Shown: positions 32,386 through 43,930, counted from the stretch's first letter. The stretch is 64,000 bases of DNA from Dromiciops gliroides (GCF_019393635.1 NC_057865.1:301768885-301832884), one strand, 5' to 3'. The notes: generated by a model not told the origin, from the sequence alone. Numbers and translations are program-made.

Positions 32386-33111
32386 GTGAGTGATCTGGGC
32401 CGGGGGCCGGGCGCGCCGAGGATGAGGGGGGTCTCGGGAGATTCCCTTGGGGAACGCTCTGCGGGTGGGGTAACATCTTTAGTGGCTCGTTAGTGGCCAA
32501 AGAGAGCGCTCGGGCCAGGGGATAGAACGCGCCTGCCCGCGATGGAACGCGCCGCCCCGGGGATAGAACACGGGCCCAGGGATGGAACGCGGGCCCGGGG
32601 ATGGACAGCGGGCCCGGGGATGGAACTTCGGCTCCTCAGAGGCTGTAGCCTCCGCACCCTCCACACCACACACTCTGCGTCTGGCCGGGGTCTCTGGCCC
32701 ATTTCCCTGCCAGCGGCATTGGGGCCCCTCAGCCCGGAGAATTACGGGGAGGAAGAGAAGGCACTCTTGGCCCCGGCCAGGAGCAGCCCAGCGATCAGGA
32801 GCCGGCCCAGGAGCCAGGAGCTGGCTGCTCGTTCCCGGGGGGCTGCCAGGATGGGTTCGCTCCGCTGGGTCCGCCTGCTTAGGACTAAGTAGGGAGCGGC
32901 GGTGTCCGAGTATGCATCTTTCTCTCTGATCCCACCAGGAACCAGCGCTGTTCTCCCGTGGCGGCGACCAAAGCCAGGGCTGGGGGCGCTCGGGAATCTG
33001 CGGGTGTTTTCAGTTGGGCGTGGGGGGCAGAATCTGAGTCCTAGACCCGGAGAGACTTCCGAAAGAAGGGGGCTCCAAAGGGAGGGGGGAGGAGCTGTGC
33101 TTGTTACATGG

Positions 33112-33114
33112 GGC

Positions 33115-33173
<59 letters not shown>

Positions 33174-33184
33174 TGTGAGTGTGT
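33112..33184. repeat. (GT)n microsatellite
   Basis: GT run of about 55 bases ending in GAGTGTGAGTGTG, inside the CpG island just 3' of exon 1. Confidence 0.97.
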
Positions 33185-33666
33185 AAGGTGCTGCAGGCCT
33201 AGACACCACCCGCGTCTCTATCCATCATTCAGACGTGTTGAAATTACCTTGACAACTCGTCGGTCTGGCTTGGGGATGAGAGGCGCGCGGGCCACCTCCT
33301 CAGGCAGGGTCCCCTCACCCGGGACGCCGGGGTCCCCCGCGTGGTCTCCGCCCCCCTTCCACTGACTGGACTCTGCCTCTAGGCCCTGGGATGGCCTCTC
33401 TGGGCTCGTGGCTGTCTTGCTCTGTCTTTGCGGATCTCTCTCCTGGTGCTGGGCTCGGGCCCCGAGTTTGGCTGGCTCTCTCCACCTTTTCCTTTCCCCG
33501 GGCGGGCGCCCTGATTAATATTGCTCGTTTCACTAGGCTACGCCGCCGAGTCGTATTTCCACATTCCTGAGCCCAGCCGAGTCCTTACCTGTTGAACGGC
33601 TGCGAGCTCCTTTTCGCCAGATTCGGCCTCGCTGAGGCCTCGTTGCTGCAGGGGGAGGGTGTGCGG

Positions 33667-33684
33667 GGGGGGGGGGGGGAGAAG

Positions 33685-33738
<54 letters not shown>

Positions 33739-33740
33739 AA
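33667..33740. repeat. G-run and (GA)n microsatellite
   Basis: A 13-base G run near 33667-33680 followed by GAAGGAGAAA and an uninterrupted GA run of about 46 bases. Confidence 0.95.
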
Positions 33741-35289
33741 GAGAAAGAGAGATCCAGAGATCCAGAAAGAAGCAGGGGGGAGGAAGCGAGAAGACAGGGC
33801 AGAGCAGAAGAGATGGGGAGAAAAGCCCGGAGGGCGAGGGAGGGAGAGGACGGGCTAGCAGGGCCGTGCTGAGCGAAGCCCGAGGGGCTGGGGTCACATA
33901 CACACTCTCTGGGCTTGTCAATAAATCAGAGTTCCCAAGAACCCCAAGAGGCGAGAAGGAAAAGAGGAGAAAGGAAAAAGGGACAGATAAGGGGAAAGAG
34001 GCAGGCGGAGTGAAGAGAGAGAATAAGAAGGAGCGAGCCAGAGAGGCAGCCTGTGGGAACCACCTGGAGCAGACCTTGCCTAAGACTTAGCTGCTGAGGT
34101 AAGCCCCCAGGCAGGGTCAGATTTTGGGGGACCTGAGGCCACTGTTCTGGGAGGAGCCATTCAGGGACACATGAAAGTGGTCACACCCAGAGATCCCCCT
34201 GGAGGTTCCTGAGTCCAGAGGAGGGTCCTGGAGAGTCTTGTGTGAGAGGATTCTGCCCTGGGGGAATGTGTCTGGCTGTCTGCATGCCCATGGTTCCTGT
34301 GGTCTCTGTCAACCTATGGCCCAGCCAGCCTGGACAGCTGAAAATACTGAAGTGGAGGAGGGAGTTTGCCAGGACAGATCCCCTGAGCCAAGGTTCCCAG
34401 GGGGCTAAGACTGGAGTTGGGGCTTTTAAGAACCTGCCCATGGGGACCTCTACATCCCAATCTCCAAAGCTTCTGACCTGTAAGCAGAGCATGGCACTTT
34501 GCCTCCCCCTGCAGTGGAGAGGGGAAATGAGACACTGGAACTACCTTGGCTCTGCCCTTTCCTCCGAGTGTCACAAGAGAGCACTTGCTGAAGCTCTCTG
34601 CGTCTTGCCACACAGGATGATGGGAGCTTCCTTTCAGAGATGGAGAGACTATGGAGAGAGGGGAAGCTGTAGGCTCTTGGGGGGAACACACTACAGAGGT
34701 ATCCTCAATGAGAATGCACCCTTTTGTAGGGAAGGGCTGCACAGGGGATTCAGTAGGAGGAGGGAGAGAGAGGTGGCAGACAGCGGACCAGAGAGAAGCC
34801 ACCTGAGCTCTAAGGACTCTTGGAGGGCATTTGGTCTAAGCTTTATCTGCCTCCCCCCAGCAGACTTACAATAGTGAGGAGTTCCTCATCTACCTTCTCC
34901 TCAGTCAGCCTTTCCCAGGCACAGAGAACAGTGAGACTATCAGAGAGAGAGAGATGGACAAAGGGGAGGACAGACAGGCAGAGACCGAGACCGAGAAAGA
35001 GAAATAAATAACATGGTCAGAGAAAATAAAGAGAAAGAGAAGAGTGAGGCAGACGGGAGAGGAGAGAGGACAAAGCCAGAGAAAGCATGGAGATGAGACA
35101 CAGAGAGGAAACAGGAGTGGGAAGGGGGATCCCCTGGCAGGCTCCTTCATATGTGGAAGTGTGTGTGGGGAGGGACAATGGGGGTGCGATGGGGAGGGGT
35201 GGGGAGCCCTGGCCAGCAGCATGCCCCTTTGTGCTTTTGTGCAGTTCTTCCAGGCTCTGAGGCTGCTCTTTGGGCCAATGGAGCTTGGC

Positions 35290-35460
35290 CTGAGCCTCGG
35301 GAAAACCAGTCAGCCTCAGACACTTACTAGCTCTGTGACCCCAGCAGTCACTATCTTTCCTCTATAAAAGAAATCTGAACAGCACCTGGTTTACAGCAGG
35401 GGTGGTTGTGAGAGTCAAAGGAGGTAACACATGTAGAGTGCTATGGAGATGTCAGGGGGG
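35290..35460 (+). repeat. Sense MIR-type SINE
   Basis: CAGCCTCAGACACTTACTAG, CTCTGTGACCCCAGCAGTCA, GGTGGTTGTGAGAGTCAAAG. Confidence 0.65.
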
Positions 35461-35799
35461 TGGTGCTGGTGCTGGTGATGATGATGGTGGTGGTGGCACC
35501 ATGGATTTAGCCCACCCTATTTATAGCTGCAGCTTAGTGACTCCAGGCTGCCTGAGGGAAAAACCTCCTTCTGAAATGGCCTATGCTGGCTCTCTGGGGA
35601 CTCTGGGAACCAAGAGGCATGGCATCCTAGGCCAGACTGAGCCATATAGGCCAGGGTCCAAGCAAGGACTCCAAGCTCAGGGAGAAGAGTCTGGGTAGAG
35701 GATGTGGGGGTGGGGTGGGGTAGAGAGGTTTCATGAAGAGGGGAAGGAATTTGGGAAAGATGGTGATTCAGCGCACATCCATACCATGCACACACACCC

Positions 35800-35849
35800 C
35801 ATATACATCCACGACACACACTCACAATACACACACACACACACGCACA

Positions 35850-35890
<41 letters not shown>
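35800..35890. repeat. (CA)n microsatellite
   Basis: Two CA runs separated by GCACACATT, about 90 bases in all. Confidence 0.95.
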
Positions 35891-36119
35891 CATACATACA
35901 GAATTAGGATCTCCCAGCTGGAAGGGACTTCAAAGGCATCTAGCCATCTGGGATTGGACAAGATTTCCTTGGACAACATGCTTGAAAAATGGGCATCCAG
36001 CACTTTCCCTCCCAGAGAAGCCCATCCATCTAGGTGAATACAAGCCCATAGTCAAACGAAAACACACCAATACAAACTCAAGTAGACACATTCAGACATG
36101 TCAGGGAGGCAGCCCATGG

Positions 36120-36490
36120 GAGGAAGCCATGGAGTCAGCAGAGGGAGGTCTGGTCTTTGTTCTGCTTCTGCCTCACTGTGACTTGAGGCAAGTCATTTCC
36201 CCTCACCTCAGTTTCCTTCATTGCAAAGTGAATTTGTGGGAACAGTTGATCCACATGCTCCCAGCTCTGATATTCCCTGTTCTAAGCTCTGATGTTCTAG
36301 TGTATTGTACTGAAGTTAGAAGTTATATCTTGGCCCAAATCCTCTGTCAGTGTGTCCTTGGTCCAGGCCCCTCCTTCCTCTAGGTGTCATTTTCTCACCC
36401 ACTGGGGGGGGTGGGGATTTCAATGGTCTAGATGAATCCCACGTTCCCCCTGATTTCCAGTACTCTGTTCTAATGTTCCTTGCAGCTTCT
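36120..36490 (+). repeat. Sense MIR-type SINE with tail units
   Basis: CTGTGACTTGAGGCAAGTCA and CCTCAGTTTCCTTCATTGCA, then tail words CTCCCAGCTCTGATATTCCC and TGTTCTAAGCTCTGATGTTC. More weak units run at about 36430-36485. Confidence 0.7.
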
Positions 36491-37332
36491 TGTGGGTGGG
36501 GGACCCTGTAGTTTCTCCAAGTTTCTATTCCCATTTTCTAGCATCATGACTTGCACATAGAAAATACTTCATTCTTGTTTGTCCCATTAACTTGAATGTT
36601 CTGTGAGTCTGAGCCAGGGCTCATTCTGGCTGGCTGGAGGGCACCTTCCCTTGGGTTCCCTTTCTTCGTTTCCTGGCAGCCTCTCTCATGAAAGGCCAGC
36701 CAAGTCTTCTCTCCTATCTAGGAGTCATCCTTTCAGTGGGAATCCTCTGGGCACCAACCCTTAGACCATCCATCCATCCAACCATTCCTCAATCCATCCA
36801 ATCATCCACTGCTGCATTAGACCAAGGACAGAGCCCCAGATGGCAACTAACCATTCTATATCCCCAAATCCAAAGGAAACCCCAACATGTAGCCCTGAAT
36901 TCTTGGAAAGTCTGGTGATTTGGGGTTATTTTTTAAGTTGGGACTGGAGAAGGAAGGTTATTCCTCTACGCCTCACCTGATACAATGGAAAGAACACTAC
37001 ATTTACCAAGTTAGCTTTGTTTCATAGCCAAGTCATTTAACTGAGACCCTGAAAAGTCAACAAAATATTCTGTTTAATGGGAATGCTGTCTTCTTCATTG
37101 TCTTCTTCTGCAATCTTCATTGATGAAAAGGCTTAGTCCTCTGCTATAAAGATATGAGTTGTCATGGTTTCCGAAGGAAGTCTCTACTTTACAAAATGAA
37201 GGAATGAATGCCCCATCCCTCCCTGCTCCAGAACAGGACAGTTGAAGACAGGGCTTCCCTCACTCTAGCCTGCAGCTGGGCCTGGGGTCTATCGGGGACT
37301 GGGTTGGAAGGGACCCAGAAAGTCAAGACCCT
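36491..37332. other. Unique stretch, no gene seen
   Basis: A short (CCAT)-rich run lies at about 36767-36805. Nothing else is recognised. Confidence 0.35.
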
Positions 37333-37350
37333 AAGAATTGGAGAAGGAGA

Positions 37351-37493
37351 GGGCAGCTAGATGGCACAGTGGATAGAGCACTGGCCTTGGATTCAGGAGG
37401 ACCTGAGTTCAAATCCGGCCTTAGACACTTAACACTAGCTGTGTGACCCTGGGCAAGTCACTTAACCCCAATTGCCTCACTTTAAAAAAAAAA
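37351..37493 (+). repeat. Marsupial tRNA-type SINE with target duplication
   Basis: GGGCAGCTAGATGGCACAGT to a poly-A tail of about 12. Target-site duplication AAGAATTGGAGAAGGAGA at 37333-37350 and, with one change, at 37494-37511 (18 bases). One of the youngest-looking copies here. Confidence 0.93.
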
Positions 37494-38269
37494 AAGAATT
37501 GGAGAGGGAGAAGGAGGGGGGAGGGAGCAGAGAAGGCCAGACTGGGCCCTCCAGGCACACTAGTCATCCAGTGGGTGTCCTCTCTGCCCAATCACCCGAA
37601 TCGTTTTCTCTCCAGTCCTCGACTCAGGGAGACGTGGCCAGACAAAACCAAGCAGAGGTTATCACTGGACACCATGGTCCTTGCTCCTCGGATCTACCTT
37701 CCTCCCTTCTGGAGCTTCTTTCTCCATCTGTAAAATGGAGAACTTGTGCTAGTGCTTGTGCTCCCTCTTGCTGGATCACTGGCAGAAATTGCTTTGAGAA
37801 CCTGGAAGTCTTAGAGAAACAGGGGTTGATGCTGTAACTAGCCAGAGAACCTGAGAGATACCTGAGCTTAGCCCAGGACTGGCTACCCAAAGGAGGAGGG
37901 ATTTCCCCAGAAAAGACTGACCAGAGACTCAGAAGACCTGGGTTTTTCTCCTGCCTTGACTGGCAGACATGCCAACTACAGGAGGCCTTGCCCCTCTCTG
38001 GGCCTGCTTTTTCTTCTGGGAAATGAAGGGGCGACAGTCCTTGGAGAATATTCAATGCGTTTGGTCTGGGGAAGCAGTCTTCCCTGTATATGGACTTCTG
38101 CCTATTTTGGTGGGTAAGGTGAGACCTGTTTCTGAGTAGAACTGACTTCTGGCCCCCGAGGAAGGCAGGCCATCAGGTCAGGAAAGAGGCAGCCATGACA
38201 GCCGCCACCTGGGACACTGCCTCAGATGGGTCTGCTGTGCACATGTGCCCCGGAGCACTCCCTGTGACC

Positions 38270-38410
38270 TGGGGAAAAGCTAAGGGCATTTAGTGATTTC
38301 GGGTTACCAAGTAAAAACCCCTTTTTAAAAATTGGGAAACTGAGGCCAATTGATGGGAAAGTGACGTGTACAAGGTGCCACAGCTTACTAAGCAGCCTGG
38401 ATGGGTGGTG
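38270..38410 (-). repeat. Antisense MIR-type SINE fragment
   Basis: TTTTTAAAAATTGGGAAACTG, AGGCCAATTGATGGG and ACAAGGTGCCACAGCTTACT, a diverged reverse MIR. Confidence 0.5.
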
Positions 38411-39056
38411 AGCTGTGATCTCATGGAAGCTTTTTCTCCCCTTGGCCCCAGAGGCTGCGAAAGGCCTGGATATGGAAAGAACTCTAGACTAGGAGTTGAG
38501 AGATGGAGGGGGGCACCTTCTAATTCGAACCCCTCCCTTCTAGTCCCTGCTTTTCACAGTACCACTCTAGTTTCCAGGGTCCCCTTTCCTGCCTGGGCCT
38601 TAATTTCAGTCATTTTAGGGGTGGGGGGCAGAGGTTGACAAACCATGCCTTCTTTTGGCACAGGCTGCACTGAGGAGCCAGAGAAAGGAAGAGGAAAAAC
38701 TTTGAGGAGCTCCATTAAGGCAAGAAATTTAGGGTGGGGGGCAGCTTTCAGCCTAGTTTGACTGGGCCCTGGGCAGGGATGAGAGAAAAGTCCCAGGACC
38801 CAGGGCTTCCCAGGGCTTCAGCTGGCCCACTAGACAAGGACTGGAGTCTTCTAGACAGGGCAGGTCACCTTGCTGGGTCTCTCCTTGCTGGATACATAGG
38901 CGGGGAACGGCCGAATTGCAGCTAAGGGCCAGAAACCCACCAGCCCTCTACCACCAGACCTCCTCATTTTCTTTGTCCCGGTTGCAGCCGGGATCCTCAC
39001 ACAAAGTCCCCCAGAAAGGATCCGCTTCTGAGATACTGAGCCTCACTCCCAGAGCG

Positions 39057-39057
<1 letters not shown>

Positions 39058-39154
<97 letters not shown>

Positions 39155-39176
39155 TCACTCACTCACTCACTCACAA
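39058..39176. repeat. (TC)n(AC)n(TCAC)n compound microsatellite
   Basis: About 60 bases of TC, then about 32 of CA, then six TCAC units. It lies at the left shoulder of the second CpG island. Confidence 0.97.
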
Positions 39177-39389
39177 GCATTATACGCTGACAACTATCTC
39201 CAACACCCTCCTGTTCCCATCTGCTTTTGACCAAGGCTCCCCCTCTCCAGTCCCCGCCTTCCCCAGGCTGGGGGACTCTGGGGACACTTGGTCCCCCGGG
39301 AGTTACTAGCCCCCGGGGATCTCGAGGTGTGTGTGGAGGAGGTGCGACAGTGACTCCGTCCCAGTTTCTTCATTGTCATCCTCCTGCCC

Positions 39390-41350
39390 TTTTAAACAGC
39401 CTCTTGGGAGGGGGAACAGACCTGGAGGGTTGGCCCCACTTCTCCAGGATAAAGGCAGTTCACTCTAAACCTTTTGGGAAGGCTGGGGGTGGGGGACCAG
39501 CGGGGAGAGAGACAGAGGCAGAGAGACATGGACAGGACGGGGGCGGGGAGCGGGGGAGAGAAAGAGAAAGACAGAGATGGAGAAGAAAGGGAAAAGACAC
39601 GAGAGGGTAAAAGAGGGATGGAGAGAGAAAGAGAACAGAGCCAGGAGGAGACAGGGAGGAGGCGGGAGAGATCCTGCCTGTCACACTCGCACGCGCACAC
39701 ACAGACAAACAAGCGCACGAGCCCGAGCGCATAGGCCGGTGCACTTGGCAGCGGGGACAGCGTCCGCTCCTTCTCTGGCACGGTGGGAGGGAGCTGGAAA
39801 GAGTCTCGGGCCTGAAGCAGCGGCGGCGGCCGCGGCAGAAGCAGCAGCGTGTCAGGGACTGCCCCTGCAGCCCAGGCGCTCCGCCTCCCCGCGCCCCAGC
39901 GCCACGGGCTCAGGGCTATCCCGATACCCGGCCCCGTCCCGGTCCCGATCCCGGTTCTTGGGGGCGTAGCGGCCGGCCCAGTAGCTGGCCCTCCTCCCCA
40001 GTCCCGTGGGGGTGTCGGTCCCACGGGCGCCCCGGGGCAGCGATCGTTCCTCGGGGCCTGTCCGGGCCCCGCATGCCTGGCCCGGGGCAGCCCCCAGGGC
40101 TACTGGAGCCACCGCTGCCCCCGCCCCGCCCCCCGCACGCCGCGGGCCGGGAGCTCTGCACTGAGCCGGGGAGAGGGAGAGCCCGGGAGCCGGGGCGCCG
40201 GCCGCCTGAGCCCGCCATGCTCCCAGCCTGCCCGCACGGCGCTCTCTTCTCCTTCTACTACCCGCGGCTCTTCCTCACGCTTACCAGCGGCAGCTACCTG
40301 TAAGTCTCGGCCTTGGCATCTGCCGCGCCCTCCTACCCTCCTCCCGCCCCGGGGTGCCCAGGATTTTGCAGCTGCTCCCACGGACGACTAGCATCTATGC
40401 CTTTCCCAGGCGAGGGCCCGGGGCGCAGCGCTCAGGTGGTGGGTTCTCCCGGGGTCTGTAGGTGGAGTCTTTGGGCTGGGGTAGGAGGAACTGGGGCAAG
40501 GAGACCAGACCCAGCAATACGACCCCCTCCCCACCCTCCACTCCCGCCTTCCTTCAAAGATCCTCCTTAGGGCTGAGCAAATGGGGCGGCCAGAGAGTGG
40601 GGGACTCAGAAGCGCACTGGGTCTTGCCCCCGAAAAGCGCAGCACGGTTGTTGGGGGGGAGAAGGGGGGCCTTTCCCGTCCTCCTTTTCCCAGGATGGGG
40701 GCTGAGCGCTGCCCCATTCCCGCCCTGCCCCCTACTACTTAGGGTGCGGGGTCAGGAAGGGAAGGACCAGTCGGAATTGCAGCCCTGCTCAGGAGCGCAG
40801 GTGAGCCGAGTTGATATGGCAGGAAGGGAAGGTCCCTTCCCGCTGTGAACCCTCGAAGTTTGGGGTCTGGGGAGCTAGGTGGGCAGAAATGGCAAGGCAG
40901 TGGGCAGTAATGAGGAAGGGGAGACAGGGCTCTCCTGGCAGAACAGAGCCCGTTCCCCCCAGCGTCACCTGTGGTCTGGGGGAGCCAAGGAAGGGCCTGC
41001 TGTCCCGTCAGCCAGCCAAGCAGCCGAGCTCCCTGCCGACCCCTTCGGGCCAGTCTCGGGAGCAGCCCAAGCTCTCTCCCGGATAGCGTAGGACAGAGGG
41101 TCCGCACGCGGCCCGGGCCGCAGCGCCTCCCTCTGCCTAGGACTTGGTAATGAAACGCACGTGGCTGGCTCGGGCTATCCAAGACGTTTGATTGATGGAA
41201 CCTCAGTTGGCGGGGATTGGGGGGGTCGGGGGGGGGGAGCCGCGGGCGGGGCGGGCAGCTCTGGGAAGGGGGTGGGGTAGTGGCACGGCCTTGATTAAGC
41301 CCCGAGCAAGCAAAACGCACGCGGTGGGTTCTTGCCTCAGTCTCCCGATT
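39390..41350 (+). promoter_or_regulatory. WNT7B: Second CpG island, probable alternative WNT7B promoter
   Basis: CpG-dense from about 39670 to 40400, with a looser shoulder to 41350. Contains CGGCGGCGGCCGCGGCAG (about 39822-39839) and a CCCGGTCCCGATCCCGGTT repetition (about 39926-39955). The alternative exon sits inside it. Downstream, at about 41145-41180, is ACGCACGTGGCTGG and TTTGATTGATGG, a possible regulatory patch. Confidence 0.65.
40217..40299 (+). CDS. WNT7B: Probable alternative first coding exon of WNT7B
   Basis: ATG 40217 has a good Kozak context (CCCGCCATGC). It opens a frame reading MLPACPHGAL, then FSFYYPRLFL, then TLTSGSY, a short N-terminus with a hydrophobic stretch that could serve as a signal peptide. 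The exon is 83 bases, leaving two bases (CT) before a perfect donor GTAAGT at 40300. That is phase 2, the same as the 32315 exon, so it would splice in frame to the same WNT7B exon 2, with CT plus the next base giving leucine. I believe mammalian WNT7B is annotated with alternative first exons, but I cannot check the match here. An in-frame ATG at 40073 would add 48 proline- and glycine-rich residues, but its context is weak, so 40217 is preferred. Confidence 0.75.
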
Positions 41351-41784
41351 TTGTCTCTCCAGGCTGGTCTAGCTCAAGAGCTCCGCACTCTGGAGCCTCA
41401 GCAGTGTCGACTGCGCGCTAAGTCTGTCTCTCCCTGGGGTTCTTACTCTTTCTAGGTCATCGGCTCAGCCTGTTTTCTGAGTCTCTAGCTCTCCTCTCTG
41501 ACTCTGAGTTTCTGGTTCTCTTTGGGTCAACATCTCTTCACTCTCAGGGTCTCTCCCTGGGTCTCTGCTTCCCCTCTTTCTGTCTCCTGGCTGTTTCTGG
41601 CCTGGGGTCTCTCTGGGCTTCTGACTCCTTGGTCTCTTGCAGCGGGCCCTGAGAGGGCTCGTTCCCAACCCTCTGCCGGAGGAGGTGGGCCATGGGCTGG
41701 GCCGAGGCCAGGAGGCAGTCCTAAGAACTCCCCCTCCCCCACTACAAACGAAGCCCATTTCCCCCCTCCAACCCCTAGGAAATT

Positions 41785-41925
41785 ACTATCCTACCAAGTT
41801 TTCCTTCTATAAATAGTCACAAATCTTGAAACAAAAGTTTTCAACCGCACACCAGATGCTGGGAGGCTGTGGTTTCCCTTGCTGTGTGACATAATTATAA
41901 GGTCCGCAATCGGTGCCCCAGCCCC
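41785..41925. promoter_or_regulatory. Candidate intronic enhancer (MEF2/RUNX/homeobox words)
   Basis: A repeat-free, AT-richer patch in GC-rich DNA. It contains CTATAAATAG (a perfect MEF2 site), TGTGGTTT (a RUNX-type site), ATAATTATAA (homeodomain core) and CCGCACACC. The clustering within 120 bases and 1.5 kb from the alternative exon suggest an enhancer. Inference only. Confidence 0.4.
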
Positions 41926-42084
41926 AAGGCCCAGTGGCAGAGGCAGAAGCCCGGGGCCCTTGCAGCTCTGGGCGGGGGCAGGGCAGGGCCCGGGCAGCAT
42001 GGGCCACTGAGGAGGTGACAGCTGGGGACTTGGGGGATGAGGGGGTGGGGCAGAGGGCTAGCTCATTGAGCCCTGACATCATAG

Positions 42085-42240
42085 AGAGAATCACAGGCCA
42101 GCAGAGCTGCCAGGGATTTCAGAAAGTGGGTCTAGGCAATTCCTCTCATCTTATAGAGGAGGAAACAGAGGCTCAGGGATGACAAAGCTGTACCCAAGGT
42201 CAGCCAGGCAGTGGCCAAGTCAGAGCTCGGCCCAGAGGCC
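42085..42240 (-). repeat. Antisense MIR-type SINE
   Basis: ATCTTATAGAGGAGGAAACA, GAGGCTCAGGGATGACAAAG, CCCAAGGTCAGCCAGGCAG. Confidence 0.7.
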
Positions 42241-42390
42241 AGGTTGTTTTGGCTGAAGCATGGGACTCCGGTGGAAAGAGCCTTGGTTTTGGAGTCCTCA
42301 AGGTCTGGGTTCCAATTCTGCTTCTGACACCCATAACACATGTGCTCCTTTGTGGACCAGGGGACCTGGTCTCCAAAGACATCATGGCTG

Positions 42391-42531
42391 GGGTAGCTAG
42401 GTGGCGCAGTGGATAAAGCACCAGCCCTGGATTCAGGAGGACCTGAGTTCAAATATGATTCAGACCCTTGACCCTGGGCAAGTCACTTAACCCTCACTGC
42501 CCTGCAAAACAAAACAAAACAAAACAAAAAA
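42391..42531 (+). repeat. Marsupial tRNA-type SINE
   Basis: GGGTAGCTAGGTGGCGCAGT to an (AAAAC)n tail at 42504-42530. The flanks GACATCATGGCTG and GATTATGGCTG are probably a decayed target duplication. Confidence 0.9.
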
Positions 42532-42739
42532 GATTATGGCTGTCCAGGCTGGATTCTCACTCAAGCCCCGGGGGGAAGAATCTCCCCCCTCCCCAACCCC
42601 AGCCCATTCCCTCCTCAACAGGAAATCAAGTCATTGCAGTATCTTCTTTTGCTCCTGAATATCAGCGATACAGGCACTGGGATCACTCCCTCCGAGACTC
42701 CTTCCTGCTTACAGCCGTGTGAGGAAAGGTGGCCTCGAT

Positions 42740-42925
42740 GTGGCTAGGGCCCCCACCAATAAAATGAGTAGGTTCGAATGGATGACCTCTGGGGACCCCA
42801 CTAGCTTTCACATTTCTGTGTTCTCTGTTCCATGGGTTGACCGAGCTCTGATGGTCTGTGTTCTCCCAGCTCTGACATTCAGTGGTCAAAGGTCTTTTCC
42901 CACTCAGACATCCTCTGATTCCCTA
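42740..42925 (+). repeat. MIR 3' end with tail minisatellite
   Basis: AATAAAATGAGTAGGTTCGA, then units CACATTTCTGTGTTCTCTG, GAGCTCTGATGGTCTGTGTT and CTCCCAGCTCTGACATTCAG: about four degenerate units. Confidence 0.6.
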
Positions 42926-43179
42926 CATCAGGATTCCTAGCCCACTATCAACACCTGTAGGTTTTCAGCCCTTCCCCTGCCCTTTCCCCAAGCAAACCTG
43001 AGGAAGATGGCAGATAAAAGGGCAGGCTGTCCATGCCGGAGGGCAAGGTCTCCCATCATGCCCTGGGCCAGCCCTGAATGGGTACTTTCCTAGGAGAGCA
43101 CTAGCCCACTGCCTTCCCTGATTGGCCAGAGTATCTCTACCCAAGCACCAAGGCCCCTTCCTACCCTGGAGAGAGGAAA

Positions 43180-43930
43180 GATGGGCACATTTCACAGATG
43201 GGGAAACTTGCCCAACATCACAAAGGGAGGGTATTTCAGAGGCAGAATTATAACCAGTTATCTGGGGTCTTCTGACCACCTTGCCTCAAAGGAGCCCCAT
43301 GTGGTTAGAACAGCTGTTCTCTGTTGTACAGGGGAGGAAACTGGGGCTAAGGCAAGGGGCATGATGTTCTAACTTAAAATGTCAAAGCTGAAGGGCCAGT
43401 AATCCCCTAATTTGACATTTGGAAAAACTGAGGCAGGCCTAGCGAGGGCTCTTGGCCCAGGTCCCACAGTGAGACCAAATGAATCAGACAGAAATCAGGA
43501 TAAGCCATTCCTGACTCTCGCTGGTGATCTGAGGGCACTGGTCCTGGGTGCTGAGGGTGGGGGAGAAGCTCCCGCCTCAGTGTCCACCAATCAAGAAGCC
43601 TGCCCCCCGCCCAGCAGCACCAGAGATTGTAGCACAGAATTCTGGAGCTGAAAGGGACCTTCAAGGCCTCCCAGTCCAAGCTCCGCATTTTACATATGTG
43701 GAAACTGAGGCCCCACGAGAGGGCATGAGCTGTCCAGGGCTTCAAAGCCAGTGAGCATCAGGGCTGGAGTTTGAGCCCCTTTACTTCCTGATTCCAAGTG
43801 CTCTCTCTACCAGGCTGGTTTGTCCAGATTCAACAATGCAAACGATGTTATTGAACAGCTACTCTGTGTGACCAAGTCTCAATGAGTGAGAGGTGGTCCT
43901 TCCCTGCCTTCCAGGAACTGCCAGTTCCCT
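43180..43930 (-). repeat. Run of antisense MIR-type SINEs and a repeat start
   Basis: 43185-43260 and 43315-43460 are weak reverse copies. 43625-43815 is a clear reverse MIR (CTGGAGCTGAAAGGGACCTT, CATTTTACATATGTGGAAAC). 43835-43925 is the start of the interspersed repeat seen at 11.5 kb (TTATTGAACAGCTACTCTG). Confidence 0.6.

Larger units (their letters stand above)
31000..33560 (+). promoter_or_regulatory. WNT7B: CpG island and probable main WNT7B promoter
   Basis: CpG-dense, GC-rich block centred on the first coding exon. It includes a CT/CG direct repeat, (CTCCCTCCCTCGCTCG)n at about 31559-31635. It also has GGCAGGCGGGCGGGCGGG at about 31650-31672, many GC boxes, and the sequence CGGGGGCCGGGCGCGCCGAGG just after the splice donor. 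No TATA box stands out, as expected for a CpG-island promoter of a developmental gene. The exact transcription start cannot be read. It should lie upstream of 32084 if the uORFs described separately are transcribed. Confidence 0.75.
32386..40216 (+). other. WNT7B: WNT7B intron 1, proximal part
   Basis: Intronic if transcription starts at the 31-33 kb island, and upstream flank if it starts at the 39-41 kb island. Unique patches with a conserved look lie at about 33205-33275 and 33505-33655 (CCTGATTAATATTGCTCG). The rest holds microsatellites and SINE remnants listed separately. No other coding exon is recognised. Confidence 0.7.

Noticed and set aside
32290-32493. Open frame from ATG 32290 as the coding start
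   Set aside because: Out of frame with the unmistakable WNT7B N-terminus and reads through the splice donor. Treated as an overlapping uORF.
40073-40216. N-terminal extension of the alternative WNT7B exon from ATG 40073
   Set aside because: In frame and open, but weak start context and a proline/glycine-rich stretch that would bury the signal peptide. ATG 40217 is the better start.
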